A stretch of DNA of 64,000 nucleotides from assembly GCF_007826885.1 (NCBI RefSeq), contig NZ_ML675587.1, positions 1-64,000 of the forward strand. Direction: 5' to 3'. This stretch comes from Candidatus Nitrosocosmicus arcticus. GTDB lineage: Archaea; Thermoproteota; Nitrososphaeria; Nitrososphaerales; Nitrososphaeraceae. Shown piece by piece: positions 8,925 to 18,033 of this stretch (position 1 is the stretch's first letter; the number at the start of each line of letters is the position of its first letter). The translations under genes and the position numbers were made by a program. The notes beneath the pieces are model-generated. The model searched no databases, was not told the origin of the DNA, and saw only the letters and a program-made list of their open reading frames with translations.

Positions 8925-9812
8925 ATGAAGATAGGATATCCGTGCATTAACCAATCTTTAGGAAAAAAAACTATCTCCACATTTAGATTATCTTCTTACT
9001 CTGAAGAAAAATTGATCAAGGCGGTTAGTTATAATCTCAGTGTACTCAAAGAAATCTTGAGTTATAATATTCAATACAGTCTCCTGTTTTTTAGAATCAG
9101 TTCTGACATCATTCCATTCGCTTCACATCCAATATGCAAATTTGATTGGAAAACTTACTTTAAGAAAGATTTGCTTAGGTTGGGTCAGATGGTTAATGAA
9201 AAGAAAATTAGAATCTCGATGCACCCAGACCAGTTCGTTGTATTAAACTCACCTAATAAGGAAGTAGTAAAAAACGGAATAAGAGAAATTAATTACCAAA
9301 CTGCCTTCCTCGATGCAATGAAGTTAGATAATTCTGCAAAAATTCAAATCCACGTTGGAGGAACTTATAGTGATAAAATCTCCTCATCGGATAGATTTAT
9401 CAAAAATTACAATACACTGTTGTCTGTGGAGGCAAGATCAAGAGTAGTAATTGAAAATGATGATCAACGTTTTAGTTTAAAGGACTGCTTAGTTATACAC
9501 GATAGAGCAAATGTTCCCATTCTGCTTGATGTATTTCACCATGAATGCCTGAATGATGGACACTCCATCCAAAATGCTATTAGTGATGCAGGCAATACAT
9601 GGAAAAAAGACAAAGATGGTGTAATGATGATGGATTACAGTAATCAAGAACCAAATTTCAGGAGAGGAAAACACGCTGATACTCTTGATGTAATTAAGTT
9701 CAATAGATTTCTACTAACAACAATGGATTCCGGCTACGATCTCATGCTTGAAATAAAAGATAAGGAAAGAAGTGCTATTAGAGCCCGACATATCCTTGAC
9801 CAATTAGCATAA
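8925..9812 (+). CDS. uvsE: UV-damage endonuclease UvsE/UVDE
   Basis: TIM-barrel, metal-dependent endonuclease that nicks 5' to UV photoproducts and other lesions. The 295-residue protein begins M-K-I-G-Y-P-C-I-N. Family hallmarks are LSYNIQYSLLFFRISSDIIP-type substrate-groove sequence, the metal ligands in ISMHPDQFVVLNSP, the IHVGG strand, ENDD, DVFHHE and the C-terminal LEIKDKE. The frame is open further upstream to 8853, but the ATG at 8925 starts exactly at the domain and follows the upstream gene by 4 bases. UVDE is patchily distributed in archaea, which hints at past transfer. Confidence 0.93.
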   Translation: MKIGYPCINQSLGKKTISTFRLSSYSEEKLIKAVSYNLSVLKEILSYNIQYSLLFFRISSDIIPFASHPICKFDWKTYFKKDLLRLGQMVNEKKIRISMHPDQFVVLNSPNKEVVKNGIREINYQTAFLDAMKLDNSAKIQIHVGGTYSDKISSSDRFIKNYNTLLSVEARSRVVIENDDQRFSLKDCLVIHDRANVPILLDVFHHECLNDGHSIQNAISDAGNTWKKDKDGVMMMDYSNQEPNFRRGKHADTLDVIKFNRFLLTTMDSGYDLMLEIKDKERSAIRARHILDQLA

Positions 9813-9869
9813 ATTGATACAAAAATGACATAGCTCGAAACAATTTTTATGCTGAATAAAACAAAATTT

Positions 9870-10580
9870 TTATTTATACCTTAATGTTTCATATCCTACA
9901 ATTCTTTTTCGTTCGATTCTTTCGGAATTAAACAGATAGGTCTGATATTTTAAGCTTTTATTAATATAACTTGAACTTCTAAGGCGATCATCATTATACA
10001 GTGTGATGCCGTCGATTTCACTAGTGTATTTTGACGTAGTAAAATTCCTATTCCTGTTATTAATATCTATAAGATTACTATGTATTTCAGAATAACGAAG
10101 ATGTCCTGGTTTGTAGAGCAACCGTTCGTTATATCTTTCTACAATCAAGTTCTGTTTCTCATATTGTTCATCAAACATCTTTATCCCATAGACTTCAGGA
10201 ACAAATTCATTGCAAGACTCCGACAGTTCCTTCCCAGCCTTAACGAAATGCAAATTTCTTCTCAGGGCTTTTTCATCAATTACGGCATACTCATCTGAAT
10301 CTATTACAATCAAAAAATCAATTCCTAACTGAGCAGCGATCTCTAAATATTTGTTTCTTTTTTCTATTTCAGTGATATTGGGATAACAATAATACCTCGT
10401 ATTAGGAAACGACTCTACAACCTCTCTTGAACCATCAATGCTGATGTCATAGTCCTCTTCAAATTCCTTAAACTTCCCATCAATAGTTATAACTAAATCA
10501 ACGTTGGATGCAATTGAGTGTAGGCATCTCTTTAAGCCTTTAGCATCATCAAAAAATACAATCCCCGCCCCAATTCTCAT
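9870..10580 (-). CDS. glycosyltransferase-like (GT-A fold) protein
   Basis: 236 residues resembling family-2-type nucleotide-sugar transferases. It begins RIGAGIVFFDDAKGLKRCL, has TIDGKF where these enzymes bind the nucleotide, and carries a D-S-D-E metal-binding motif after the strand FLIVI near residue 93, matching the DxD motif of GT-A enzymes. No membrane helix is seen. Shorter than typical GT2 proteins; the acceptor domain is small. Donor and acceptor are unknown; a role in surface glycan or glycoprotein synthesis is possible. Confidence 0.65.
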   Translation of the reverse strand: MRIGAGIVFFDDAKGLKRCLHSIASNVDLVITIDGKFKEFEEDYDISIDGSREVVESFPNTRYYCYPNITEIEKRNKYLEIAAQLGIDFLIVIDSDEYAVIDEKALRRNLHFVKAGKELSESCNEFVPEVYGIKMFDEQYEKQNLIVERYNERLLYKPGHLRYSEIHSNLIDINNRNRNFTTSKYTSEIDGITLYNDDRLRSSSYINKSLKYQTYLFNSERIERKRIVGYETLRYK

Positions 10581-10754
10581 GCCTTTATTTTATATCGAAG
10601 GGGTAATATTGATAACTATTAGAATAGATTGTTGATCATAAATTCAAGTGACTAATCAGTAATCATCATTAGGTATTCATAACAATTCGTCAAAATTGTC
10701 TAGATATAGCTAAAATGGAATGTCCCACAGGTATTATTCCTCCACATCTCTGAT

Positions 10755-11231
10755 CTATTTTGATTTAAAAAGGTGAACTGCTTTTACACTTAGATTGATG
10801 ATCAACAAAAAAATTATCCATGCAATGGTGGAAGCTATCATTGAGGTCTGATAGGGTTCAATGAAACCGAGTATTAGCAATTGATAATGAAGGACCACTT
10901 TTGAAACTGAATAAATGGTCTCAGAAATTGCAAAAGCTGTAATCAGCTTCTTAATATCTGTCCTAATCCTATTATAATTTTTTTTACCAGTCTCCAAATG
11001 ATAATAGCGAATTTTATTGTCCAAATAAAACAAATATGAAAAAATGGGAATGTAAATACAATATTCAAAAATGAGAGTAACGATTGAGTTTGATAGACTG
11101 TCGGAACTTAATTCAGAATAAAATTGAGTAAAGATTGCCCCCGCAAAGAAAGCAAAAATACCTGAAATTAATAAATTTTTATTAAACAAAACATAGTCTT
11201 TGTATTTATTATATAATTTTCCAAGTCTCAA
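10755..11231 (-). CDS. four-helix membrane protein of unknown function
   Basis: 158 residues with about four transmembrane helices (near 17-40, 50-68, 90-112, 130-150) separated by a basic loop (KIRYYHLETGKKNYNRIRTD). No signature of a known family. Transcribed away from the gene-poor region that follows. May be lineage-specific. Confidence 0.65.
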   Translation of the reverse strand: MRLGKLYNKYKDYVLFNKNLLISGIFAFFAGAIFTQFYSELSSDSLSNSIVTLIFEYCIYIPIFSYLFYLDNKIRYYHLETGKKNYNRIRTDIKKLITAFAISETIYSVSKVVLHYQLLILGFIEPYQTSMIASTIAWIIFLLIINLSVKAVHLFKSK

Positions 11232-12139
11232 TCCAGTTAACCAACTAATTGAGGGACCAGAACTCTGTTGAAATTAATAAATCTACTGACTGGGTTATGA
11301 CTATAATCAACAGCAAGCTTTGAGAATTTGTATTCGTTGTCCTAATATGGAGGTAAAAAATATTTTGATTTAGAGTTTTTCCTTAACATACCTGAAAAAT
11401 AACTATGCCAGAGATAATAGACAGTTTTAACTCGGACTGTATCATCATGAGCTCTTGGTTTTCTCATCACGTACAAATCGACTAATCTTCTAAATTTGGC
11501 ATTCACCTATTTTTTGAATTTATGCGACAAGTCCGTTATAAACATCAACTTATCCTAATTTAGTATGACCTTCAGTCGAATTGTGCCTGACGGCATCCTT
11601 ATAAAAACTAAAATATTCATTTTTATGGAGTCCTAATTTGGAAGAATTTTACCACGAGCAGTATAAAGGTATGAGAACAGTCTGATGCAGTCCTGGTCAA
11701 GTAATCGCATATGACTATTAGTAATTCAATTTTTTACATAATTTTGAATAAATATCAAGTTAGAACTCATTGCTATTTCACAAAATAGAACACTGATACC
11801 CCGAAAAGTTCTTTAGATAATTTACTTATTCTTGTTGGTGTTGTTGTTTCACCAAATATTTCCTGTCCAAACGGGTGTGCAATTAGATTTCCCTACTCTG
11901 TCCATGAACGGTCGTGCTTCAAAATGTCCGGCCACCCAAAAAAATGCCTTAAGACAAAGTAAGAATGATATGATCGTTCGCCTATATTACAACAAGTAAT
12001 CGTTTAGCGATTTCCTATTTCTGATACTCAAAATCGAAATATTTCAGTATTGCATATTTAGATTAAATAAAACTGTTTCAATCCAGATATTCTAGGTCGA
12101 AATGAAAAGGTTATACTCTATAAATTTGAAATAAATAAC

Positions 12140-12310
12140 TTATTTCAAATCTTCTTTTAACTTTTCTTTTTTATACTCTGTCCCCGTGTCTTTGTCGGTA
12201 TCGTCTAGTTTATCTCCTACGGCTTTTGCGCCCGCTTTTAATTTGTCTCCTGCTTCATCTAGAGCATTCTTCGTGTCTTTTTTCTTATTTTCAAATTCAT
12301 CAGAAGTCAT
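12140..12310 (-). CDS. small LEA/CsbD-like charged stress protein
   Basis: A 56-residue protein, ATG at 12310, TAA at 12140. It is extremely hydrophilic and Lys/Asp/Glu-rich, with an 11-mer-like helical pattern (DEAGDKLKAGAKAVGDKL) typical of LEA group 3, CsbD and related general-stress proteins. It lacks Cys, Trp and aromatic residues apart from one Phe and one Tyr. Such proteins stabilise membranes or proteins during desiccation or osmotic stress. The frame is clean in an otherwise decayed region, which supports it being real. Confidence 0.7.
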   Translation of the reverse strand: MTSDEFENKKKDTKNALDEAGDKLKAGAKAVGDKLDDTDKDTGTEYKKEKLKEDLK

Positions 12311-12992
12311 GTAAATTTATATATGCAACATCCTTTAAATGCCTGGTATACAAATCCAAACAGTCGTTATTATCTTGCGAGTTATTTATATTCGATGGAA
12401 AATGAATATATTGTTTTTTAATTAAAATCACATCACATTAATTCTGAAGATAAGTGTGGTAAGCATATTTTTATAGATTAACTTAAATGATCAGCAGCCG
12501 ATAGGGTTATTTTTAGTAAAAAAATTATCGCTTTATTCTCAAATTATTAGCTAAAATCGGAGATTGTACATTGATGATCTGGGTCAAAAATAAATAGATA
12601 TTTAAGGATACATCTCAGTATGTCCTGATCGTCCCTGATAATCCAGAGGATGGATCCTCCCTAATCTCTTGACAAATCAGTCAATGTGATGCTTCAACAG
12701 ACAATCCGGAATTTCAAATATTAGCTCAATCTTAAAGGGTGACCGATAACGAACATACTGTAAAATATTGCAGATAGGTAGAGGCATGGTCCATGGTATT
12801 TTTCTAAAATGCTTCTGCATTCAAACAGTTCGATTTTTCGTCAATGAATCCACCCTCCTTCAATATACATGAATTTTTCGGCTTTAATCGCGGTTACTAG
12901 AACGCGATATAATGAAATTAGCCAGTTAGTAATAATATTCTTATAATATGCGAGGTTCTTCGTCTCATGTGTAAATCTAACTCCTTACTGCA

Positions 12993-13193
12993 TCATTTTT
13001 GAGGTTCACCTGCAAATTCAGCAAGCATTATTGGTGGCAGCATTTGAACAACGAGTAAACTTAGTGAAATAGGACCAAATAATTTGTTATCCCCATAGAA
13101 TCTCAAAGGAGGGGTTTCATCTCTAAGGCAAACTTTAGCGCCTCACCAGTCCAGAACGGAAATGTAGCTAGTCCTGCCAAAAAATTTATTCAC
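12993..13193 (-). pseudogene. remnant of a small membrane protein gene
   Basis: Read on the minus strand, protein-like sequence moves between two frames. One frame gives LAGLATFPFWTGEALKFAL, and after a shift near 13105 another gives FYGDNKLFGPISLSLLVVQ followed by MLPPIMLAEFAGEPQK and a stop at 12993. A GTG at 13193 could be the original start, with a six-T run nearby as another slip site. Together they would make a protein of about 66 residues with one or two hydrophobic helices. Two compensating indels in homopolymer-like runs suggest decay, or less likely assembly error. Confidence 0.4.
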
Positions 13194-13211
13194 TCCAAAA
13201 TTAGGAGTTAG

Positions 13212-13373
13212 CACCCTATTGAGCGAAGCGAATTTATCTATATTGCCAATCTATCACGAAGAACAGTTCAAGCCTCGGCCGAAGCACTGAAAGAACAAGG
13301 TCTGATGATAGAAAAGAATAGCGGAGACTACACCTGAAAAAAGTCTACAATTTAGTCAAGACCGAGTGGATAT
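13212..13373 (+). pseudogene. remnant of a winged-helix transcription regulator
   Basis: The frame at 13212-13334 reads HPIERSEFIYIANLSRRTVQ then ASAEALKEQGLMIEKNSGDY, which has the helix-turn-helix and wing pattern of ArsR/MarR-like regulators, and stops at 13335. In the neighbouring frame starting at 13334 the sequence continues LKKVYNLVKTEWI, as expected after the wing. There is no start codon at the front. So this is a truncated, frameshifted fragment of a regulator. Confidence 0.55.
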
Positions 13374-13741
13374 GAGAAATAAGGATAGACTTAGACTGCA
13401 TCATGATTTAATTGTTACCCTTTTATATACACAATTTTTTTGCCAGATAATTCTTCGATTTTGTCCTCTTCTTTAGAGACTCCATGAAATTCTAAATAAC
13501 AATACCTAATATTAGAAACGGTATTTTCAAGATAATTTTCCAATAAGACCACGAAACGGAAAAAGTTGATATTTTTCTGCAAACTATGATGACGTACTTG
13601 AGGGCCTGTAATAACATATCTAATTGGGGAGCCGATTTTAGACTCGGTAAATTGTCATGATACGAATGGAGATGACAGAATGATAAAAAACTTGATAAAG
13701 AAAATTGATATACGGGAGGCCTAATAATAAACAGGATTTCT

Positions 13742-14680
13742 TTGTACAAGGCTCCCGAAGACGACGAAAATAAGCGGAAAAATAAGGATGAATCTATTAT
13801 TAATTTAGATGAATCACACTCCATCGAAGAATCAGAAACCATATCTTTGGATGATAAAAGACCAAGAAAAAGCAAAATTCCCTTGAAAAAGAAAATTAAA
13901 TTTGATGAATTTGCAAACACGGTGTTATTTATTGCAGTCTTTATTGGCCTATGGCAACTGGCGTATTTAAGTGGTATTTGGCCAAAAGTATCACTACCAT
14001 CTCCTATAATGGTAGTAGAATCGTTCTATGAACTAATTCTAGATAACACTTTGTTGATAAGTATAGGAATGACTCTTTACAGGCTCTTGATTGGATTTGC
14101 TGCATCAATAGGAATTGGGGTTTGTATAGGACTTGCAATGGTAAGATTTACTGGTTTTGGAAAAACTATGAGCTCTTTTGCAGTAGGATTACAGTCTTTT
14201 CCAAGCGTTGCTTGGGTTCCATTTGCCATTCTGCTTATTGGTCTAAATGATATTGGAATATTATTTGTAGTTATAATGAGTTCAGTATTTTCAGTCATGA
14301 TGTCTGCATACAGCGGAATAAGAAACATACCTCCAATTTATCTTAAGGCTGCAAGAAACATGGGAGCTAAAGGTTTCTCACTATTTAGATATTTAATGAT
14401 ACCTGCAGCAACTCCTGCATTAATAATAGGAATAAAACAAGCGTGGTCATTTGCTTGGCACGCTTTGGTCGGAGCGGAAATACTTATGGCTGCTTCAGTA
14501 GGTATAGGACATATACTGTTAATCGGTAGAGAATTCCAACTGATGGAACAGATAATAGCATCTATGATTACTATTTTCGCATTAGGAATGATATTTGATA
14601 AGGTAATCTTTGCAAAACTAGATGACAAGGTAAGAGAAAAATGGGGATTAAGGCAAGAACAGGACATAGAAAATAAATGA
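13742..14680 (+). CDS. ABC transporter permease, NitT/TauT (SsuC-like) type
   Basis: 312-residue inner component of an ABC importer for nitrate/sulfonate/taurine-like or related small anions. Residues 1-58 form an unusually long, highly charged cytosolic tail (DDENKRKNKDESI). Six membrane helices follow. The EAA loop that docks the ATPase is AARNMGAKGFSLFRYLMIPA. The nearest genes downstream encode two binding proteins for the same transporter class; the likely ATPase is at 38672-39457. TTG start; no ATG precedes the helices. Confidence 0.88.
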   Translation: MYKAPEDDENKRKNKDESIINLDESHSIEESETISLDDKRPRKSKIPLKKKIKFDEFANTVLFIAVFIGLWQLAYLSGIWPKVSLPSPIMVVESFYELILDNTLLISIGMTLYRLLIGFAASIGIGVCIGLAMVRFTGFGKTMSSFAVGLQSFPSVAWVPFAILLIGLNDIGILFVVIMSSVFSVMMSAYSGIRNIPPIYLKAARNMGAKGFSLFRYLMIPAATPALIIGIKQAWSFAWHALVGAEILMAASVGIGHILLIGREFQLMEQIIASMITIFALGMIFDKVIFAKLDDKVREKWGLRQEQDIENK

Positions 14681-14867
14681 TTTTGCCTTGGCTTCATACT
14701 TCAACTAGATCTACTTCCCCATATTTGACCTTCAGTGAGTATCGATAAAGAAGGTAAAATAATGGAAATCAACCATCACGGGTCAGGATCACATTATTTA
14801 AGGTAAAAACTACGTGTAATCTCCTTTTTTTGCCTATTTCTAATTACTAATACATCCCATTTACAAA

Positions 14868-16034
14868 ATGAATAACATGGATTCAAAAGCAAAATTGGGT
14901 ATTTCATTTGCCATAATTATAGCGGTAATTCTTTCTTCTAATTTTAACTTTAATTGGTATACATTGCTTGGTCAGGATACGAGGACAACTGGTTCTATGA
15001 GTCATGGTACGAATGTGAAGGCTGATACTTTAAAAATTGGGTATTTTCCGAATCTAAATCATGCTCAAGCTATCATTGGCCTCGAAAATGGCGATTTTAA
15101 GAAAATACTACACAATGACAAGAATCTAGGTAACATCTCATTAAAAGAGTTTGTTTTTACTGCTGGTCCCTCGGCGATTGAAGCTCTATATGCGGGTCAA
15201 ATTGACGTAGCTTATGTTGGCCCTAATCCTGCTATTAATGGATACGTCGTATCGGGGGGAGAGGGTTTGCGAATTATTTCAGGTGCAGCAAGCGGTGGTG
15301 CTTCATTTATTGTTAGAAATGATTCAGGGATAGAGACCGTCAATGATCTAGGCGGAAAGAAATTTGCATCTCCTCAATTAGGTAACACACAAGATGTGGC
15401 TTTACGAAAATATTTGATTGACAATGGTTTTAACACTGTTGAAAATGGTGGAAACATAACAGTTGTAGCGGCAAAACCGGCAGATATAATCACCTTGTTT
15501 CTAAAGAAAGAGATCGATGGGGCGTGGGTTCCTGAACCATTAGTTGCCATTCTAAAAGTGCAAGGTAAGGGGGTCATCTTAGTCGATGAAAGAGACCTGT
15601 GGCCACAGGATGGTAGGTTTGTAACAGCAAATATTTTGGCTAGAACTGACTATCTTAGAGACAATCCTGAAATTATAAAGAAACTACTTGAGGCCCATGT
15701 CAATGAAACACTATGGATCAGTCAAAAATTATCGAAAACTAATGACACGGAGGTTGATGAAAAAAATATTAATGAATTAACGGTCGCATTCAATGAAGGC
15801 CTAAAGAAAATTACTGGTAAAACTTATCCAGAGGATCAACTAAAAGATGCGCTATCAAGGATAGAATTTACCTACGATCCACTGTCAGCATCGCTTAACA
15901 AGATTGCTACGGATGCCAATGACTTGGGATACATAAATTTAGGAGGTGATCGTGATATTGATTTAGGAAGTATTTATGATCTTGATCTTTTAAACGAAGT
16001 ACTGAGAAGTAAGGGTCTTAACCCCGTTCGATAA
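14868..16034 (+). CDS. ABC transporter substrate-binding protein, NitT/TauT type (copy 1)
   Basis: 388-residue extracytoplasmic binding protein. N-terminal signal/anchor near residues 9-29 (LGISFAIIIAVILSSNFNF). The periplasmic-binding fold of the SsuA/NMT1 family shows LKIGYFPNLNHAQAIIGLENG, AGPSAIEALYAGQIDVAYVG and DGAWVPEPL. No lipobox Cys is seen, so it is anchored by its N-terminal helix or released outside the membrane. The ligand is not identifiable by eye. It follows the permease by about 190 bases and is paralogous to the gene at 16465, sharing a perfect 185-base tract. A TATA-like AT stretch is not obvious upstream. Confidence 0.88.
   Translation: MNNMDSKAKLGISFAIIIAVILSSNFNFNWYTLLGQDTRTTGSMSHGTNVKADTLKIGYFPNLNHAQAIIGLENGDFKKILHNDKNLGNISLKEFVFTAGPSAIEALYAGQIDVAYVGPNPAINGYVVSGGEGLRIISGAASGGASFIVRNDSGIETVNDLGGKKFASPQLGNTQDVALRKYLIDNGFNTVENGGNITVVAAKPADIITLFLKKEIDGAWVPEPLVAILKVQGKGVILVDERDLWPQDGRFVTANILARTDYLRDNPEIIKKLLEAHVNETLWISQKLSKTNDTEVDEKNINELTVAFNEGLKKITGKTYPEDQLKDALSRIEFTYDPLSASLNKIATDANDLGYINLGGDRDIDLGSIYDLDLLNEVLRSKGLNPVR
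15276..15460 (+). repeat. 185-bp perfect duplicate tract (copy A)
   Basis: Identical base for base to 16864-17048 inside the paralogous binding-protein genes; the sequence outside differs clearly. A second identical tract of 60 bases links 15642-15701 with 17227-17286. The pattern suggests recent gene conversion. Confidence 0.9.
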
Positions 16035-16464
16035 TTATTAGGGGATTAATTTGCTTTTTCTTGGTAAACTAAAATATTGCTAGTAACCGGAAGTTAATTC
16101 TATCAATTTATTCCGGAATAGACCATGTTAAAATAGCAGGATATCAAAAGAATCATACATGTTTTCTTACCTGTCAATATTATAATAATTAATTCAAATA
16201 TTTTTTTTAGAATCATTCTCCTCATAATTTTTAATCTTTGGTAACGATACTTTCAAAGTTAATGATGAGAAGAGAGTAAATCGCTTTATGTTCAAGTATC
16301 AGTTTTCCATGAAATACTCGTAATGAGATCAAGATTACAACTCATCAAGAGAATAGCAACTTATTATAACTTTCGATCGGCGCAGAATATATGCTTAAAC
16401 TGCACAATAACAAGGAAAATGGCACAATGAAAATGACTAATATGTAACTTAAATAATATACGAA
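16035..16464. other. intergenic region between the two binding-protein genes
   Basis: 430 AT-rich bases without a coding frame. A T-rich run (eight Ts near 16201-16208) after copy 1 may serve as terminator, and AT-rich sequence just before 16465 may hold the copy 2 promoter. So copy 2 is probably transcribed on its own. Confidence 0.45.
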
Positions 16465-17646
16465 ATGATGAATTACAAGTCAGGGAAAAAAGGTATCAAT
16501 GTTCCAAAGAATATTGATAGCAGAGGACGAACAATTATCTTAGTCTTTACAATGATTTTTACTGCAGTAGCATTGATATCCGCACCTATATCAATTGCCA
16601 GTGCACAATCGATAGGTAATGAAAAAAAGACTTTGAGAATTGGTTACTTTCCAAATATTACTCATTCACAAGCCGTAATTGGCTTAAATAATGGAGATTA
16701 TCAGAAAACTTTAGGAGATAATGTTACTGTTGAAACATTTAGATTTAATGCAGGACCATCTGCAATTGAATCGTTATTAGCAGATAGAATTGATGCTACT
16801 TATATTGGCCCTAATCCTGCTATCAATGGCTATCTTCTTACAGGCGGCGAAGATCTAAGGGTAATTTCAGGTGCAGCAAGCGGTGGTGCTTCATTTATTG
16901 TTAGAAATGATTCAGGGATAGAGACCGTCAATGATCTAGGCGGAAAGAAATTTGCATCTCCTCAATTAGGTAACACACAAGATGTGGCTTTACGAAAATA
17001 TTTGATTGACAATGGTTTTAACACTGTTGAAAATGGTGGAAACATAACGGTGTTACCCATTGCAAATGCGGACATATTAACAGTCTTTTTGAAAAAAGAG
17101 ATAGACGGAGCGTGGGTTCCTGAACCTTGGGCTACAAGACTCGTACAAGAGGCAGACGGTAAAGTATTCCTTGATGAGAAAAGTTTGTGGCCTGATGGTA
17201 AATTCGTAACCGGCAATTTAATAGTCAGAACTGACTATCTTAGAGACAATCCTGAAATTATAAAGAAACTACTTGAGGCCCATGTCGAGGAAACTCTTTG
17301 GATCAATAACAATACAGCAGAAGCAGGAAAGGTGTTTAATAGCCAGTTGAAGAAAATTACGGGTCAAGAGATTTCAGAAAACGTACTAAATAAGGCCTAC
17401 AGCAATTTAGAAATTACATACGATCCATTGAAGTTAACTCTCTTTAAGAGTGCAAATGACGCCTATGATCTAGGATTTATAGAGAAAGGCAAAGATCGAC
17501 CGAATCTTTCAGGCATATATGATACGACCTTACTAAACGAAGTACTCGCTGAAAAAGGCCTAAAGTCGATTGATAATACTGGAGCAATAAGCAATATCAC
17601 AAATAGTACATCAAGTGGTGAGGCAATAACAGATATAGTGGCATAG
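16465..17646 (+). CDS. ABC transporter substrate-binding protein, NitT/TauT type (copy 2)
   Basis: 393-residue paralogue of copy 1. Signal segment near residues 23-47 (ILVFTMIFTAVALISAPISI then ASAQS). Binding-fold hallmarks are repeated: LRIGYFPNITHSQAVIGLNN, AGPSAIESLLADRIDATYIG, DGAWVPEPWATR. A Thr/Ser/Asn-rich C-terminal tail (NITNSTSSGEAITD) extends beyond copy 1. Two perfect-identity tracts with copy 1 sit in the middle, while the ligand-contacting flanks have diverged. The two proteins may deliver different ligands to the same permease. Confidence 0.88.
   Translation: MMNYKSGKKGINVPKNIDSRGRTIILVFTMIFTAVALISAPISIASAQSIGNEKKTLRIGYFPNITHSQAVIGLNNGDYQKTLGDNVTVETFRFNAGPSAIESLLADRIDATYIGPNPAINGYLLTGGEDLRVISGAASGGASFIVRNDSGIETVNDLGGKKFASPQLGNTQDVALRKYLIDNGFNTVENGGNITVLPIANADILTVFLKKEIDGAWVPEPWATRLVQEADGKVFLDEKSLWPDGKFVTGNLIVRTDYLRDNPEIIKKLLEAHVEETLWINNNTAEAGKVFNSQLKKITGQEISENVLNKAYSNLEITYDPLKLTLFKSANDAYDLGFIEKGKDRPNLSGIYDTTLLNEVLAEKGLKSIDNTGAISNITNSTSSGEAITDIVA
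16864..17048 (+). repeat. 185-bp perfect duplicate tract (copy B)
   Basis: Partner of 15276-15460, with no mismatch in 185 bases. The offset between copies is 1588 here and 1585 at the second shared tract, so one codon was gained or lost in between. Confidence 0.9.
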
Positions 17647-18033
17647 TATTATCCATCCATCCATACTTTGGAAGTCCTAGCTTTTATTTTCGATATCTTA
17701 ATAATTATGACATCAACCTAATCAGGATAAAATATTTTTCCCGTTCGTTATTGTTTAACATAACATTTTTAAAATGCGATCTCAACATATACATGACGTA
17801 AATCATTTCACTGTATTATGAGATGTTCCATAAAATCATTAGTAGCTTGCCAATCGTTTAACGTTTCTAATTAGTTGCGAGAGTCTTGTCATCTAAATGG
17901 AAAATTTAAATAATTAAGATAAGACACTTCTGATTGCTAGCTATTAACTTTTATATTTGTAGGCCTGGGCATCTTTGAATTATTCTTGGTACCAAAAATC
18001 CCAGTATTTGCGAAAAATGCATTATCAACTAAT
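17647..18033. other. intergenic region between convergent genes
   Basis: 387 bases between the copy 2 stop and the stop of the minus-strand repeat protein. It begins with a short ATCC microsatellite-like run (CCATCCATCCATAC). No gene, RNA or clear terminator hairpin was recognised. Confidence 0.45.

Larger units (their letters stand above)
11232..13741. other. 2.5-kb gene-poor region with gene remnants
   Basis: A long stretch almost without intact genes. It holds one small intact protein (12140-12310) and two decayed genes (12993-13193 and 13212-13373), listed separately. The rest shows frequent stops in all frames. No terminal inverted repeat, transposase remnant or tRNA end was recognised, so there is no direct sign of which process produced it. 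It may be a former accessory island undergoing decay. Confidence 0.6.

Noticed and set aside
9489-9674. Minus-strand frame inside uvsE
   Set aside because: Antisense shadow of a gene with clear UVDE motifs.
16255-16320. C/D-box small RNA suggested by AATGATGA
   Set aside because: A C-box-like motif is present but no matching D box (CTGA) lies at a suitable distance.
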